Shown here in pieces: positions 13,304 to 23,051 of a DNA stretch of 64,000 nt. Positions within the stretch are counted from its first letter, which is position 1. Each line of letters begins with the position of its first letter. Source of the DNA: Marchantia polymorpha subsp. ruderalis (taxonomy: Eukaryota; Streptophyta; Marchantiopsida; Marchantiales; Marchantiaceae); the NCBI GenBank assembly GCA_037833965.1, contig AP031351.1, positions 5,654,501 to 5,718,500 of the forward strand, given 5' to 3'. The position numbers and the translations under genes were made by a program. Below the pieces are notes generated by a model. It saw nothing but the letters and a program-made list of their open reading frames with translations. It had not been told where the DNA came from and searched no databases.

Positions 13304-13328
13304 TGCCCATTGCTAGAAGCAATGGGCA
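13304..13328. repeat. Short perfect hairpin
   Basis: The 10-bp arms TGCCCATTGC and GCAATGGGCA flank a 5-base loop, TAGAA. No open frame ends at it, so I do not call it a terminator. Confidence 0.6.
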
Positions 13329-13334
13329 TTCAGG

Positions 13335-13417
13335 TACTTAAGATTGTTTACTTACTTATTGTTTACTTAGATTGTTTACTTAAGATTCAGGTACTTAAGA
13401 TTAAGGTACTTAAGATT
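13335..13417. repeat. TACTTAAGATT short repeat cluster
   Basis: Four exact copies of TACTTAAGATT (first bases at 13335, 13377, 13392 and 13407) are mixed with variants such as TACTTAGATT and GTTTACTTA. It is a small irregular tandem array with no evident function. Confidence 0.7.
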
Positions 13418-13970
13418 TTCAAATTTTTTATATATTTCTTATAAAACTTTGCCAGAGCTCTCTAAAAATATTTTCATGCATTCGGTGGCCTTCTTCAAGC
13501 GATTATGAAATGCCCAATTGTAGACATGAAGCGGATGTAGTGATCTTGAGAATTATTATACTTCCAAGAATCTCAAGATTGCCCCAACTACAGAAGGCGC
13601 GAGCACTCGACCAACCAGCCAGCATAACCATCGAAACCATTGCACCAACACTGTCGTTTGAATCTTTGGAATCTTTCAAATTGCAATTCACCTCCTTCGG
13701 GATGATGAGCTTAATTCATCTGATGCAAATATCATCTATATTCATTTGGTGCAGTGTTTTATTGAGTCTTGAGCGCTAGTTGAGGAGGAGAACAAGTCAT
13801 AGAGACTACAACAAGTTTTGTGAGGGATAACAAAGGGAATGAAAGTTAGACAGGCTATAACGGACATAAGTTGAGGCAAAACATAAAACTGAGAACGTCA
13901 ACGGATTGTCGAGGAAGTATATGACCGATCACATCTTGATCATCATCATCATCCCACGCTACATCCAAGA

Positions 13971-14112
13971 CTGGTATTGAACTCTCGTAATTTTGATGGT
14001 GCATCCAAGACTGCAGATTGCAGCCCTGTGCACGTTTCTCAAAAGCTTGAAGATAGCTTCTGACTCTCAGCACCATCAAAATAACGACAAAATAGTGAGA
14101 ATTCAATACCAG
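13971..14112. repeat. Imperfect fold-back element
   Basis: The left arm 13971-14002 (begins CTGGTATTGAA, ends TTTTGATGGTGC) matches the reverse complement of 14070-14112, with two mismatches and an 11-base gap. The 67-base middle holds a further short direct repeat of ATCCAAGACTG. The size suits a degraded MITE or, less likely, a small-RNA precursor. Confidence 0.7.
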
Positions 14113-14200
14113 GTCCTGCTCAAAAATGAGGTGGCAGCTCAAAGCGCTGCCATCTCATCTCAAAGAAGAAGAAGAAACTACGTATTTTGTAGCTAGATAG

Positions 14201-15790
14201 GACTTTTCTAAGTGACAGGTATAAACAAGGATGTGACAGGTTAATATTCCATATCTTGATTGTCATTTTTTAAAGCATGATATGATATAACCAAATACAT
14301 TTAATGCATTACAAGTCAAAGGCAAGCTTAACACTACATGTCTAGGCAAGACCTTAACGTGTAACCATCTATCTACAACGATAACAACTAGAAATAACTC
14401 CAAGAGTATACTGTAAGTACTGTCATACTATATTTGCAACTTTTGAATTTCAAGAAAATGAATGAATATCATACACTATAATATGTCGGTTGATGTTTTT
14501 GAGTAACGGTTTCATTGCTAAACGTTGTCAAACAATTTAGATGCATGTTGAAACTAATAAAATATAAGATGAAAGATATAATCCAAAAAATCTTTCATCA
14601 TCCAAAAAATCCAAAATCACATTGATGACTTTAGTGATTTTATAATTGTTCATCATAGTCTTAGAGTGGATATAAATGATGAGAGTTAAGATTCTCTTTT
14701 TTAACTCAATACATGCATTTTATAAATCATTGCTTCATGATACTCACCCAATCACTTACAACAAAGTTGTTAATGCTTTGTTGATTGATGACTTAGCAAA
14801 TGATAATATGATCTTGTCCATACTCTTCATCGGGTGCGGCATTAAAGTAACTTGAGACTGGTTATATTTACAAAATGACAAGAATAAAAAAGCGTTTTAG
14901 ATCTAGAAATAGATCCAAGTCTATAGTTAAATCCTTAGAAAAGGAGAAAATATTTTTTTAAGTGAAAAGATTTTACCTGAATTATGACTTTCATGTATTT
15001 ATATTAGTCTTTTTCAACTTGAGTCATGGAGTTGATTGGACTCATAGTAATTCAGGTTTTGATGTCAACTTCTCATTTATGGAAGGAGTCTCCTTGCCCA
15101 GTTTTACTGATAGTGAATGTCATTTCCTGCGACCAACTACTCGAAATAAAAAAATACTGTATACATGTTCAAATGAGTGAACAAGATGTAACATAAGACC
15201 AAGTTCAATCATGAGATGATATAGTTTTTATTTTATCAGTTAAGTTACATCGAGTTTGATATCTTTACAATACTCTTTTTCTAAGTTTTCAATGTGTTAT
15301 GATTGTTTAGAGTGTGCACATTCGTTTGGTTTCACCTTTTCAAAAACTTTCCGCTATGAAGGTTCCCAAAGGTTTGTTGTTCAATGAGGCAAAATAATTT
15401 AAACATACTAGTATAATGTGCTAGTCTTGAGCTTTCTTCACATTTTGTTTAGTCTATTAATTCCAAAGAACGTGGTTGGATGTAGGATTTCTCACACATC
15501 AATATCCTGAGATGATAATTCATATTATTTCGTTTCCTCGTCGCTAATGAACTACTACGATTCTGGAATCATCAGCAGTTTGTAAGATTCAGTAATCGAC
15601 TAGATATCAAAGGTGTTTGTCGTAAATTTTGTGAGAAAAAAAATGATGCATATTTTATTCAAGATAAACGAATTCGAGGTATACAGAAGATATACGTTTA
15701 CTTCCGTTTCTCTATGTAATCTAGTTAGGTCCATGAATAGAATTATTAGACATCTCCTACCAACATAAGACGTTTGTAAGTACATTTGGA
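14201..15790. other. AT-rich spacer, no gene seen
   Basis: A/T-rich, with only short unconvincing frames. No splice-linked coding potential, tRNA or repeat array was recognised. Confidence 0.55.
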
Positions 15791-18530
15791 TTCATTTTCT
15801 TCATGTGTACAAATGTGTACATATTGGTATTCATTTTCTTCCTGACAAAACGTTCCTTCGTTCGACTTACAACCTGACATTAGCTAGACATCAGACCCTG
15901 CAGTTATATGCAAATTCAGTATCACTGTTTACTATCTTCATACAGCGATCTATTCCTTATGTGGAGATCACATGGAGGAAATTACTTGATGGGACACAGG
16001 GGAAGTATGCACCTCTTTGCGACTCTTTGGTAACTGTAGATACAAATATAGCAACAAAGCGACTTTCTTCAGTGAAATTAAAGACTTGGTTCAACTCAAG
16101 CTCAGAGACAAAGTCCCCTGAAGGTAAGGAGCAGTCCATCTGATGCGGCGTACAAATACATAATGTGGAGTGAAGGGCGACTTGCATTCAGCGTAGACAG
16201 TAAAACCAAGCAAACCATAACAATTAAGCTCAGCGTTTGGACAACTTAGACAGGCTTTGCTTGTGAAGACCAGTCGACTCGTAGATTCGTGCAACGCGTT
16301 TGCACGAAAGTTGGACCAAAACAGAAACCATGAACACATCACCATGATTGTGTAGACAACCATCTGGCGTGTGTTCCGAAGGTTGATCCTGAGTTCCGAT
16401 CTGATGTCAGAAGTGAAGGAACAGGAACATGCAATCGTCATGTTATGTTCTGTTACTGAACAGAGAAATACCGAGAGAACTACATGCATGATGAGTCAAG
16501 ACAACGGTTGTATATATTAACGTATACAACAATGGCAGAGGAACAATCTCAAGAGTTCGAAGTGCATGAAAGAAACCATGGAGGAACAACCAGAAAGGCT
16601 ACTGGACTATAATCAAACAAATTGAAGATGTATACGAAATACCACACAAGCAACTGCAGAGATTTAAATCATTAGGCACCATTCAAATAAACATTACAAC
16701 TTCACGCCATCTTGGCAGACTAACCCTCCACACTAAAGTTACCTTCGTAAGACATGCATCTGCAACATCTTTCCATAAAGCAACATCCCTCTGCGAAAAA
16801 CCGCCATTTGTGAACCATTTAATGGGCAGCAAAGAATTTCTAAGAGAGAGGTAATGGAGAAGGAAATCGGTTCAATGCTTTACAAACACTTCAATCTTGA
16901 CTCCCGTATCCCACCAGGCAATCAAGAAGTGCATATGTAAGACTACAAGCATGGCGGCGATATTAGAGACCCCTGAAGATCTCCGTCTTATATATTGTTT
17001 ACTCAGTTTAGCACAGCATCCACACAGAAGAATGGAAACATGACAAAGACAAACAATCATTATACAAGACCCGCGCTTGTATAATATACAAAATGGACGT
17101 ATCGCAATAAAATCTGTTATATTTAAGAGTCATCAGTCAGGTTCTAGTAGTCACACTCTCACATTGTAACACCAGAGAGTCTGAAATGCACTTCTCAAAC
17201 TTGGGAAAGGTTTTTTGTGTGACTACACTCAAACCTAACCTGTGTAACTTTTCCCATTTCGAACAAACTGGCGCGGTGCTTGACCGGCACGACTCATGGG
17301 AGGAATTCAAGGGGGTGACATTGAGCAGTAACAAGCCAGATTCATCTGTAAGGAGGAACCTACCTGAATTAAACATCAGCAATAGATTTTTAACGATGCC
17401 GCAAATATACTAGTGGAAAAAGTGTGATGCTATGCTGCGTTCCAAGAAAACTCTATTCCGAATCAAACAACGACAATATGTATTAAGAAAAGAATAAATA
17501 ACAACTGCCAGGCATATGTCATCATCCGTAGAAGACAGATGGCAAGACGATCTACGGTAATTAAAATCACGTCACTAGTACATATCCCGACGCTCGGAGA
17601 CAGGCGTCTTGGAAACATCCACAGGAAACCAAGACTACCTCACAGGGAACTGGATGTATAGTTTTTTGTCGAGCTTTCGGTCTAACGTCAAAGAGACCAC
17701 CACCAGCCATGGTCATATTTCTTACTCATTTGAGAAACAATGACAAAATAAGGTCATCTGGAAACCAAAAACCAATAAGAGAGCGAAACCTTGGAAATAT
17801 TCATGCATGAACATAAAGCTACAAGAAGCTGAAAACTCCATCCAAATTCGAGCTCGTCATTGGGACCTTCCTCAAACGAACTGTCACTCATTTGGATGTC
17901 CAGGTTTTGACAAGTAGCTACGAGATTTCTCTCAAAGCCGGCTGGAAAAAATTACATCATTTCAGGAAATTGGCTTCATTGTGCGCAGTGACCTGTCAAA
18001 CCCTAGGCATGTGGTCTACTGGACTTGACACGAGGAAGTCCAATAGGAGCTGACAGCTCTGGGTGATACCCTCGTAAGACAAGCACGTCCTTTAATGTCT
18101 ACATCCTTGTTAATGTCAGCCAAGAAATTCAATAATTACCAATCACAATCTGACCAAACAGTGAACAAGTCAACCTCCCTATAATATCCATCAGGCCGAC
18201 CTGAATTAATCCATTAACACTGCTTGTGAGGCTTCCCAGAGCTGCCGGGCAGAAGAGGATTCTGAAGTGTAAAGAAGTAGAGTGTAGCCTATTTGTCCTG
18301 CCCTCCCAAAAACCATAAGCCCTGAGACTCAGATGTGCTGGTGTTCCCTCTTCCAGTCCACTGTCAACTTGCAACTAGTGAAGTCGCGAGCGCATAAAGA
18401 ACCTCATTTCTTACGTAGACTTCTCATTGATGAGTCTAAAATCACAGTGAGCTTATTAACAAGTCAGGAGACCACTCTGAGCAGACATCCGCGCGTGAGG
18501 AGATAGAAAGTCACTAAAACTTACAATGAT
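15791..18530. other. 3' side of RPN6, no gene recognised
   Basis: Moderate composition. Frames of about 60-130 codons at 15805-16489 and 17137-17413 match no family I know. The last few hundred bases next to 18530 are probably the RPN6 3' UTR. Confidence 0.45.
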
Positions 18531-19907
18531 CTAGGCCATTATTTTTGCTGATTTCAGGTACAAACTATCCACCACCTTGCTGATGTTAGTAATGGTGTCT
18601 AAGGTTGCTGGATATATTCCATCTGGCTTCGCATCGTCAAATATGATAAGACATCCAGCGCCTTGATCCAAAGTTCCAGCAAATTTCTTGTCAAGAATCA
18701 TTTGAGAAAGCTTTTTCTCCACTGCATCCACTGGCAGGCCGATGAGTTCTGAGATATGTGAAATTTCGACCCGAGAAAACGGCTCAATCAGGCGACATAA
18801 ATTCTGCTCAAGGAGTGTGTCATAAAGAGCTGAAAGATGGCGGTGTACAATAGGGTCCTCCTCCAATTGCTCCCTGTAGGTATTAAGGGCCTCCTCAAAG
18901 TCCTTCAACGATCGCTTCCCATAGGCTTCTGCCACGGCCTTCATTGCATCTAGCTCCACACCTGTATACTTCAGCCCAGCTTTTGAAGAGATAAGGCCTC
19001 CCACATCTTCAGCAGAATTGGTCATGATCTTGCACAAAAGCATGTACTTCAAGCTAAATACTGCTCGAGGGTCATCCAGAGCATTGAAGGCTTCGAACGC
19101 CTCGAAGAAGTAACTGAATGCCGTCTTGTAATCCTTCTCTTCAGCATGAAGTATTCCACTTTGGAGGTCAATTGTTCCTTGCTGAGCCGGTGGAACGTAG
19201 ATGGCATTAGCGGCAGTTCTCGCTGCAGTAAGAGCAGCTTTCGCCTTGGGCAAATTCCTCAGTGAAAAGTGAAGCTTACTCTCCAACAGGTCGATATCCA
19301 CAAGCAATAGCTTGTCGTCCAGCCTTCGCACCTCCCTGACCAAATTAGTCAGCAATGACAAAGCTTCCTGATATTCCTTGCTCTCCATGAGCAAAGACGC
19401 CAACCTCGCCTCCACCCTCTGTCTCAAAAAGGTCCTCTTTTCAGCCCTGGTCCACTCGACCATCTCTTTACAGAGAGAGATTTGAAGATCGGATGTACCG
19501 GGAATTTTGGCGACGGCATCAATGATGCCTCGAACAATTTTCGCAGTTTTAGCTTTTGGAATGAAAGAAAAGAAGGGTCGAAGATCGGTCAATAATCCTC
19601 GAAGCTCTTCTCCTCGCTTCTGTTGGGACAACAAATCCGAAAGGGCTGCTATACATTGCTCCTTGACACGCAAAGCTTCGGCTGTTGAAATCGGATCATG
19701 AAGAATTCCACGGAGAATAGCGATAGCTTCCTCGGGTTTCGCCTCCTGAATTTCGATGGCATGAGCTAGAACTTCACTAGTGGCATTGTACGACGTTGAC
19801 GGAGCGGACGGAGGCGCGGGTGCCGCTCGCGGCAACGATCGCTTCTTCGATTGAGGGGAGGCAGGGGCAGGAAAAGGAGTCGGCTGTTGAGGATTTTCCA
19901 GCGACAT
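18531..19907 (-). CDS. RPN6: 26S proteasome non-ATPase subunit RPN6 (PSMD11)
   Basis: One uninterrupted 458-codon frame. RPN6 is a PCI-domain subunit of the 19S regulatory particle lid that clamps the lid to the base and core in the cytosol and nucleus. The body is nearly identical to plant RPN6: IPKAKTAKIVRGIIDAVAKI, the RLDDKLLLVDIDLLESKLHF helix, then NAIYVPPAQQGTIDLQSGIL. The C-terminal PCI winged helix has EISHISELIGLPVDAVEKKL and KKFAGTLDQGAGCLIIF. The start is set at MSLENPQQ. An in-frame ATG 19 codons upstream is possible, but its residues (MSGRRVLTIARAVW) are unlike the family. The N-terminus carries a Pro/Ala/Ser-rich stretch of about 35 residues that Arabidopsis RPN6 (as I recall, about 419 aa) lacks. 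No intron is needed. Confidence 0.97.
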   Translation of the reverse strand: MSLENPQQPTPFPAPASPQSKKRSLPRAAPAPPSAPSTSYNATSEVLAHAIEIQEAKPEEAIAILRGILHDPISTAEALRVKEQCIAALSDLLSQQKRGEELRGLLTDLRPFFSFIPKAKTAKIVRGIIDAVAKIPGTSDLQISLCKEMVEWTRAEKRTFLRQRVEARLASLLMESKEYQEALSLLTNLVREVRRLDDKLLLVDIDLLESKLHFSLRNLPKAKAALTAARTAANAIYVPPAQQGTIDLQSGILHAEEKDYKTAFSYFFEAFEAFNALDDPRAVFSLKYMLLCKIMTNSAEDVGGLISSKAGLKYTGVELDAMKAVAEAYGKRSLKDFEEALNTYREQLEEDPIVHRHLSALYDTLLEQNLCRLIEPFSRVEISHISELIGLPVDAVEKKLSQMILDKKFAGTLDQGAGCLIIFDDAKPDGIYPATLDTITNISKVVDSLYLKSAKIMA

Positions 19908-20168
19908 CTCTACAGACTGCGACCAAACAGCACGCGCGATTGTCAAAACCCTACGACCACTCACTCGCCTCGCCTCGTCCCAGCTTTACAATCAAAACCC
20001 CACCACCACCACAACACCCACGGCACACCCAGCGTCTAGCTTCAAACCTAAACCTGCACCGCTCCCAGCCCAGACCTTTCGTCTCCCTTCCCTTCCCTTC
20101 CCTTCCCAAGCCTGACCCACCTGAGTGCGATATGGGACGTTCCTGCTCGCTCGCTCGTCGTCTTACGC

Positions 20169-20194
20169 GCTGCTGCTGCTGCTGCTGCTGCTGC
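20169..20194 (-). repeat. CTG/CAG triplet microsatellite
   Basis: About eight CTG units on the plus strand (CAG/GCA on the RPN6 sense strand), roughly 260 bases upstream of the RPN6 ATG. Probably in the leader or core promoter. Confidence 0.85.
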
Positions 20195-20290
20195 ACATTC
20201 CTCGCGGTCACCTCGATGTCACCACTCCTCCCCTGTCCTCCCTTCCACAACAAATGATTGAGGACTGCAATTTTCTCTTCCTATCCTACG

Positions 20291-20330
20291 CTTCCTTCCT
20301 TCTTTCCTTCCTTCCTTCCTTCCTTCCCTC
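20291..20330. repeat. TTCC tetranucleotide microsatellite
   Basis: Uninterrupted pyrimidine tract made mostly of TTCC units on the plus strand (GGAA on the RPN6 sense strand). A second, shorter TTCC run lies near 20456-20470. Confidence 0.8.
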
Positions 20331-20560
20331 CTCCTTTCGCTGCTCGCTCGTTGCTCCGACCGAAACCTAAACTTGCGCTCGCAGTGTCTTTTGTACGAGA
20401 CCTGGATCGATCAATCGATCGATTTCCCTCCCTCCCTTTCCTTGAGCGCCACTTTTCCTTCCTTCCTTCGCTCGCTCGCTTGCTTGCTTCGACTTGGTGC
20501 CCAGCGACTATGACTGCAGCACCTGGCACGACCTTTTTCTGAGCACTAGGGTTTATGCAT

Positions 20561-23051
20561 GTCGGGCCCGATCATGTGCACGAAGAGTGGTCAGACAAGG
20601 GGAGAGAAATTCTATCAGTGTGTTTAATGCTGCTAGTTATGCATGTCCCAGCTCCATCTCGATTTTCGAATCGAAATTCGAGGTCACTCATTGGCAAGAT
20701 GATGTACCGAATTTCTTCTTTTCCATCACTCTTTATATTTTCTGTTCAAGCTACTGGTACTTGATTCAAAATGTCGTCTTTCAGATTAACATATATATTT
20801 ATGGTTTTAAGATAAACAGAAGCGTCTTCAAGAGTACTCAACTGCAAAGAACTCTGCTACCTGTAGGCTTTGCAGTCTGCGCCATACTTTATAGGAGATT
20901 GCAGGTTTGGGGAATGAAATAAGAATGAAAGTTCCAATAGTATTAAAAACTTGATTAAGGGATCTTCATTATTAAACATGCAAGACGTACTTCTCTTTTG
21001 TGAGTCACTCAGCACTATGTGGAGTTACTAAACTATGTTGTCTAGTTTAACCCATGATAACCCATAAAGTAGCACTCCCAACTCTCCTATCTATCCTAAA
21101 GCTTCTCAAGGTGGTGGTAAAACGTCCAGATATCAAAGTTTTCCATAACCTTGTCATCTTGATTTCTTCCAACCGAAACAACTCCTTGGATGAAACTACG
21201 AGTCCAAAGATTGAAGAGTCTCTTGTGCTCGAACTGAGGCCTAAAGAAGAAAGTTTCGATTCTGTGACAAAAAACCAACTCTTATTTCTGAAAGCCCGGA
21301 GATATATTTTCTTGGAAACCGGATTGCCTTCCTCTGCTGCCATGTCATTATCTTTGATGTTGATGCTCTATATGGATCTCTTGACAATTCTCTTGAATTA
21401 TTGCTCAACTCAAAATAAGTACTCACATCCACCCTTGTACTACTATTTTTCAAGCTCATCTGCCACCATCCATATCAACACTTAATTTCCCTCCACCTTG
21501 GTGATCGCAATCTGCACCTCCACGTTGACACCTTCCATCCTTCTCCATTTCCTCGAGGTAAACCTCATTATCGAACACCTGAACAGTAACTATCAAGAGT
21601 ACCTGAGAATCGCCATGATAGCGTTCCTTCATGGATTGACCTTCAACCTCAATTCAAGCAAGCTGTGCGAGGAGACACATGATGAACATGGAACATTCCT
21701 CATTGTGAATAAATCTGGTGCTCCTTGTGCCCACCTCCGGTTAATAATCGACAACCGGAATTCTGAAATGGAATCGGTTTTCAAGTGCCAAAAGGTGTTT
21801 CCAACATTGCGTCTTGTTAAGGTTTTCATAGGGACCCTCACCACTAATGTGCACTACTTCTCCACTTTTCTATGTGCCCTCGAAGATTATATCACTTAAC
21901 TCTAGTAAACATAGGGATAACTTTGACCAATTACAGAGGTCTGTTCAGTACGGTAAGGGATAATTAGCCCAAACTGAGTGATATTCACACTCTTACAAAT
22001 GTATACAACACTACTCTACACAGCCTTCTTAGGATCTTCAGTACAAACAATGAGTAATGAACTCTTTGTACATGACATGAGGATTTAGGTAAAGTACTTC
22101 GTGTGATGACTAAAAAAGTGAACTATTAGTGGGTTAAATTGTGCATAGAAGTTAATAAATGTATTTTGATGTTGGATATGACTCGTACATCTGAATTTTG
22201 TAAAAAGTAGTACGATAGTGTTAAGTAACAGTGAATTGATTGTAATCCTTTGCTTTGGCATGTGCTGTTGTATCCATGAGTACTACTACTGTAGACTGAG
22301 ATTACCGTAGACTGGTCATTGAGATTTCCTGTAACATAATACATGCATAGAAGTGAACTTAATACATACTGTGACAAGTATAAATAGACAACTATTGCAA
22401 ACATCTTTCTCACATCAAAATCGAAAACTGCAAGGTGCTACGAACACAATACTCGACTCGAGTTGAAACTAAGCAAAAACATGCTCATCCATTCTAATTG
22501 GACAATAATACGAAGGCAACGATAACAAGAGCAAGCCATAAATCTACCAGAAAGTGAACTCAATGCACCACTCTAGTAAAATTCAAGGCTGATTTCAACC
22601 CAGCCGAGAGTAAAATTTCATCGAAAGGCCTGTGACACAAAAGGTCACTTGACTGGATGGATTACATGACATCTCTCCACAAAATTAGAAGAGCCACACG
22701 GCATATAGAGAGACGACACTGGGCAAAAATGATGATTTGTCCGCTATGAAGCGAGGCATTGTGTCTGATACAGGACTAAAAAAAGTTCTACAAAGTGGGT
22801 CCTCGCGCATTTCATAGAGGAACCACCGACAACCCTATTATAGGGTTCATGATGATTGTAAGAGTAAAAAAATTGTAGATGGTACAGCGAAACCGGACAA
22901 GAGTACTACATTTCTGCTTCTTGGCCTTCTCCGCATCCATTAGTCCGGTCCTTCTTGAATGCAGGGTTTATGACTCAAGGCACCTAAAGCTACTACTGAT
23001 ATGTCACGCCCTATCTACACAACCATATTCCCCTATGAAACTAAATATCAG
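20561..23051. other. Spacer between RPN6 and CBP80
   Basis: No family-level match. The notable content is an almost continuous plus-strand frame at 21054-21899, listed separately. The part next to 23051 is probably CBP80 3' UTR; it contains an 8-bp-arm palindrome at 22831-22847. Confidence 0.45.
21054..21899 (+). pseudogene. Long frame broken by one stop, possible coding relic
   Basis: The frame runs from an ATG at 21054 to the stop at 21899, broken by a single TAA at 21483, giving about 280 otherwise open codons. The translation is Leu/Ser-rich and I do not recognise it. Overlapping antisense frames also exist (21047-21343, 21629-21844), so either strand could be the relic. A decayed transposon or gene fragment is possible; chance openness is also possible. 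Confidence 0.25.

Larger units (their letters stand above)
10741..13500. other. AT-rich desert with fold-back repeats
   Basis: Mostly A/T-rich sequence with no convincing reading frame. Recognisable contents are the compound inverted repeat at 12097-12245, a small hairpin at 13304-13328 and a TACTTAAGATT repeat cluster at 13335-13417. Confidence 0.65.
19908..20560 (-). promoter_or_regulatory. RPN6 5' flank rich in simple repeats
   Basis: Upstream of the RPN6 start on the minus strand. On the RPN6 sense strand it shows GGGAA runs (20093-20107), a GCA/CAG triplet run (20169-20194), GGAA runs (20291-20330) and a GATC-rich palindromic stretch (20404-20425). Frames on either strand here are low-complexity by-products. 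Confidence 0.55.

Noticed and set aside
22831..22847. AACCCTAT/ATAGGGTT palindrome as a telomere-like or terminator signal
   Set aside because: Single short palindrome without tandem telomere units or a T-run; no functional support.
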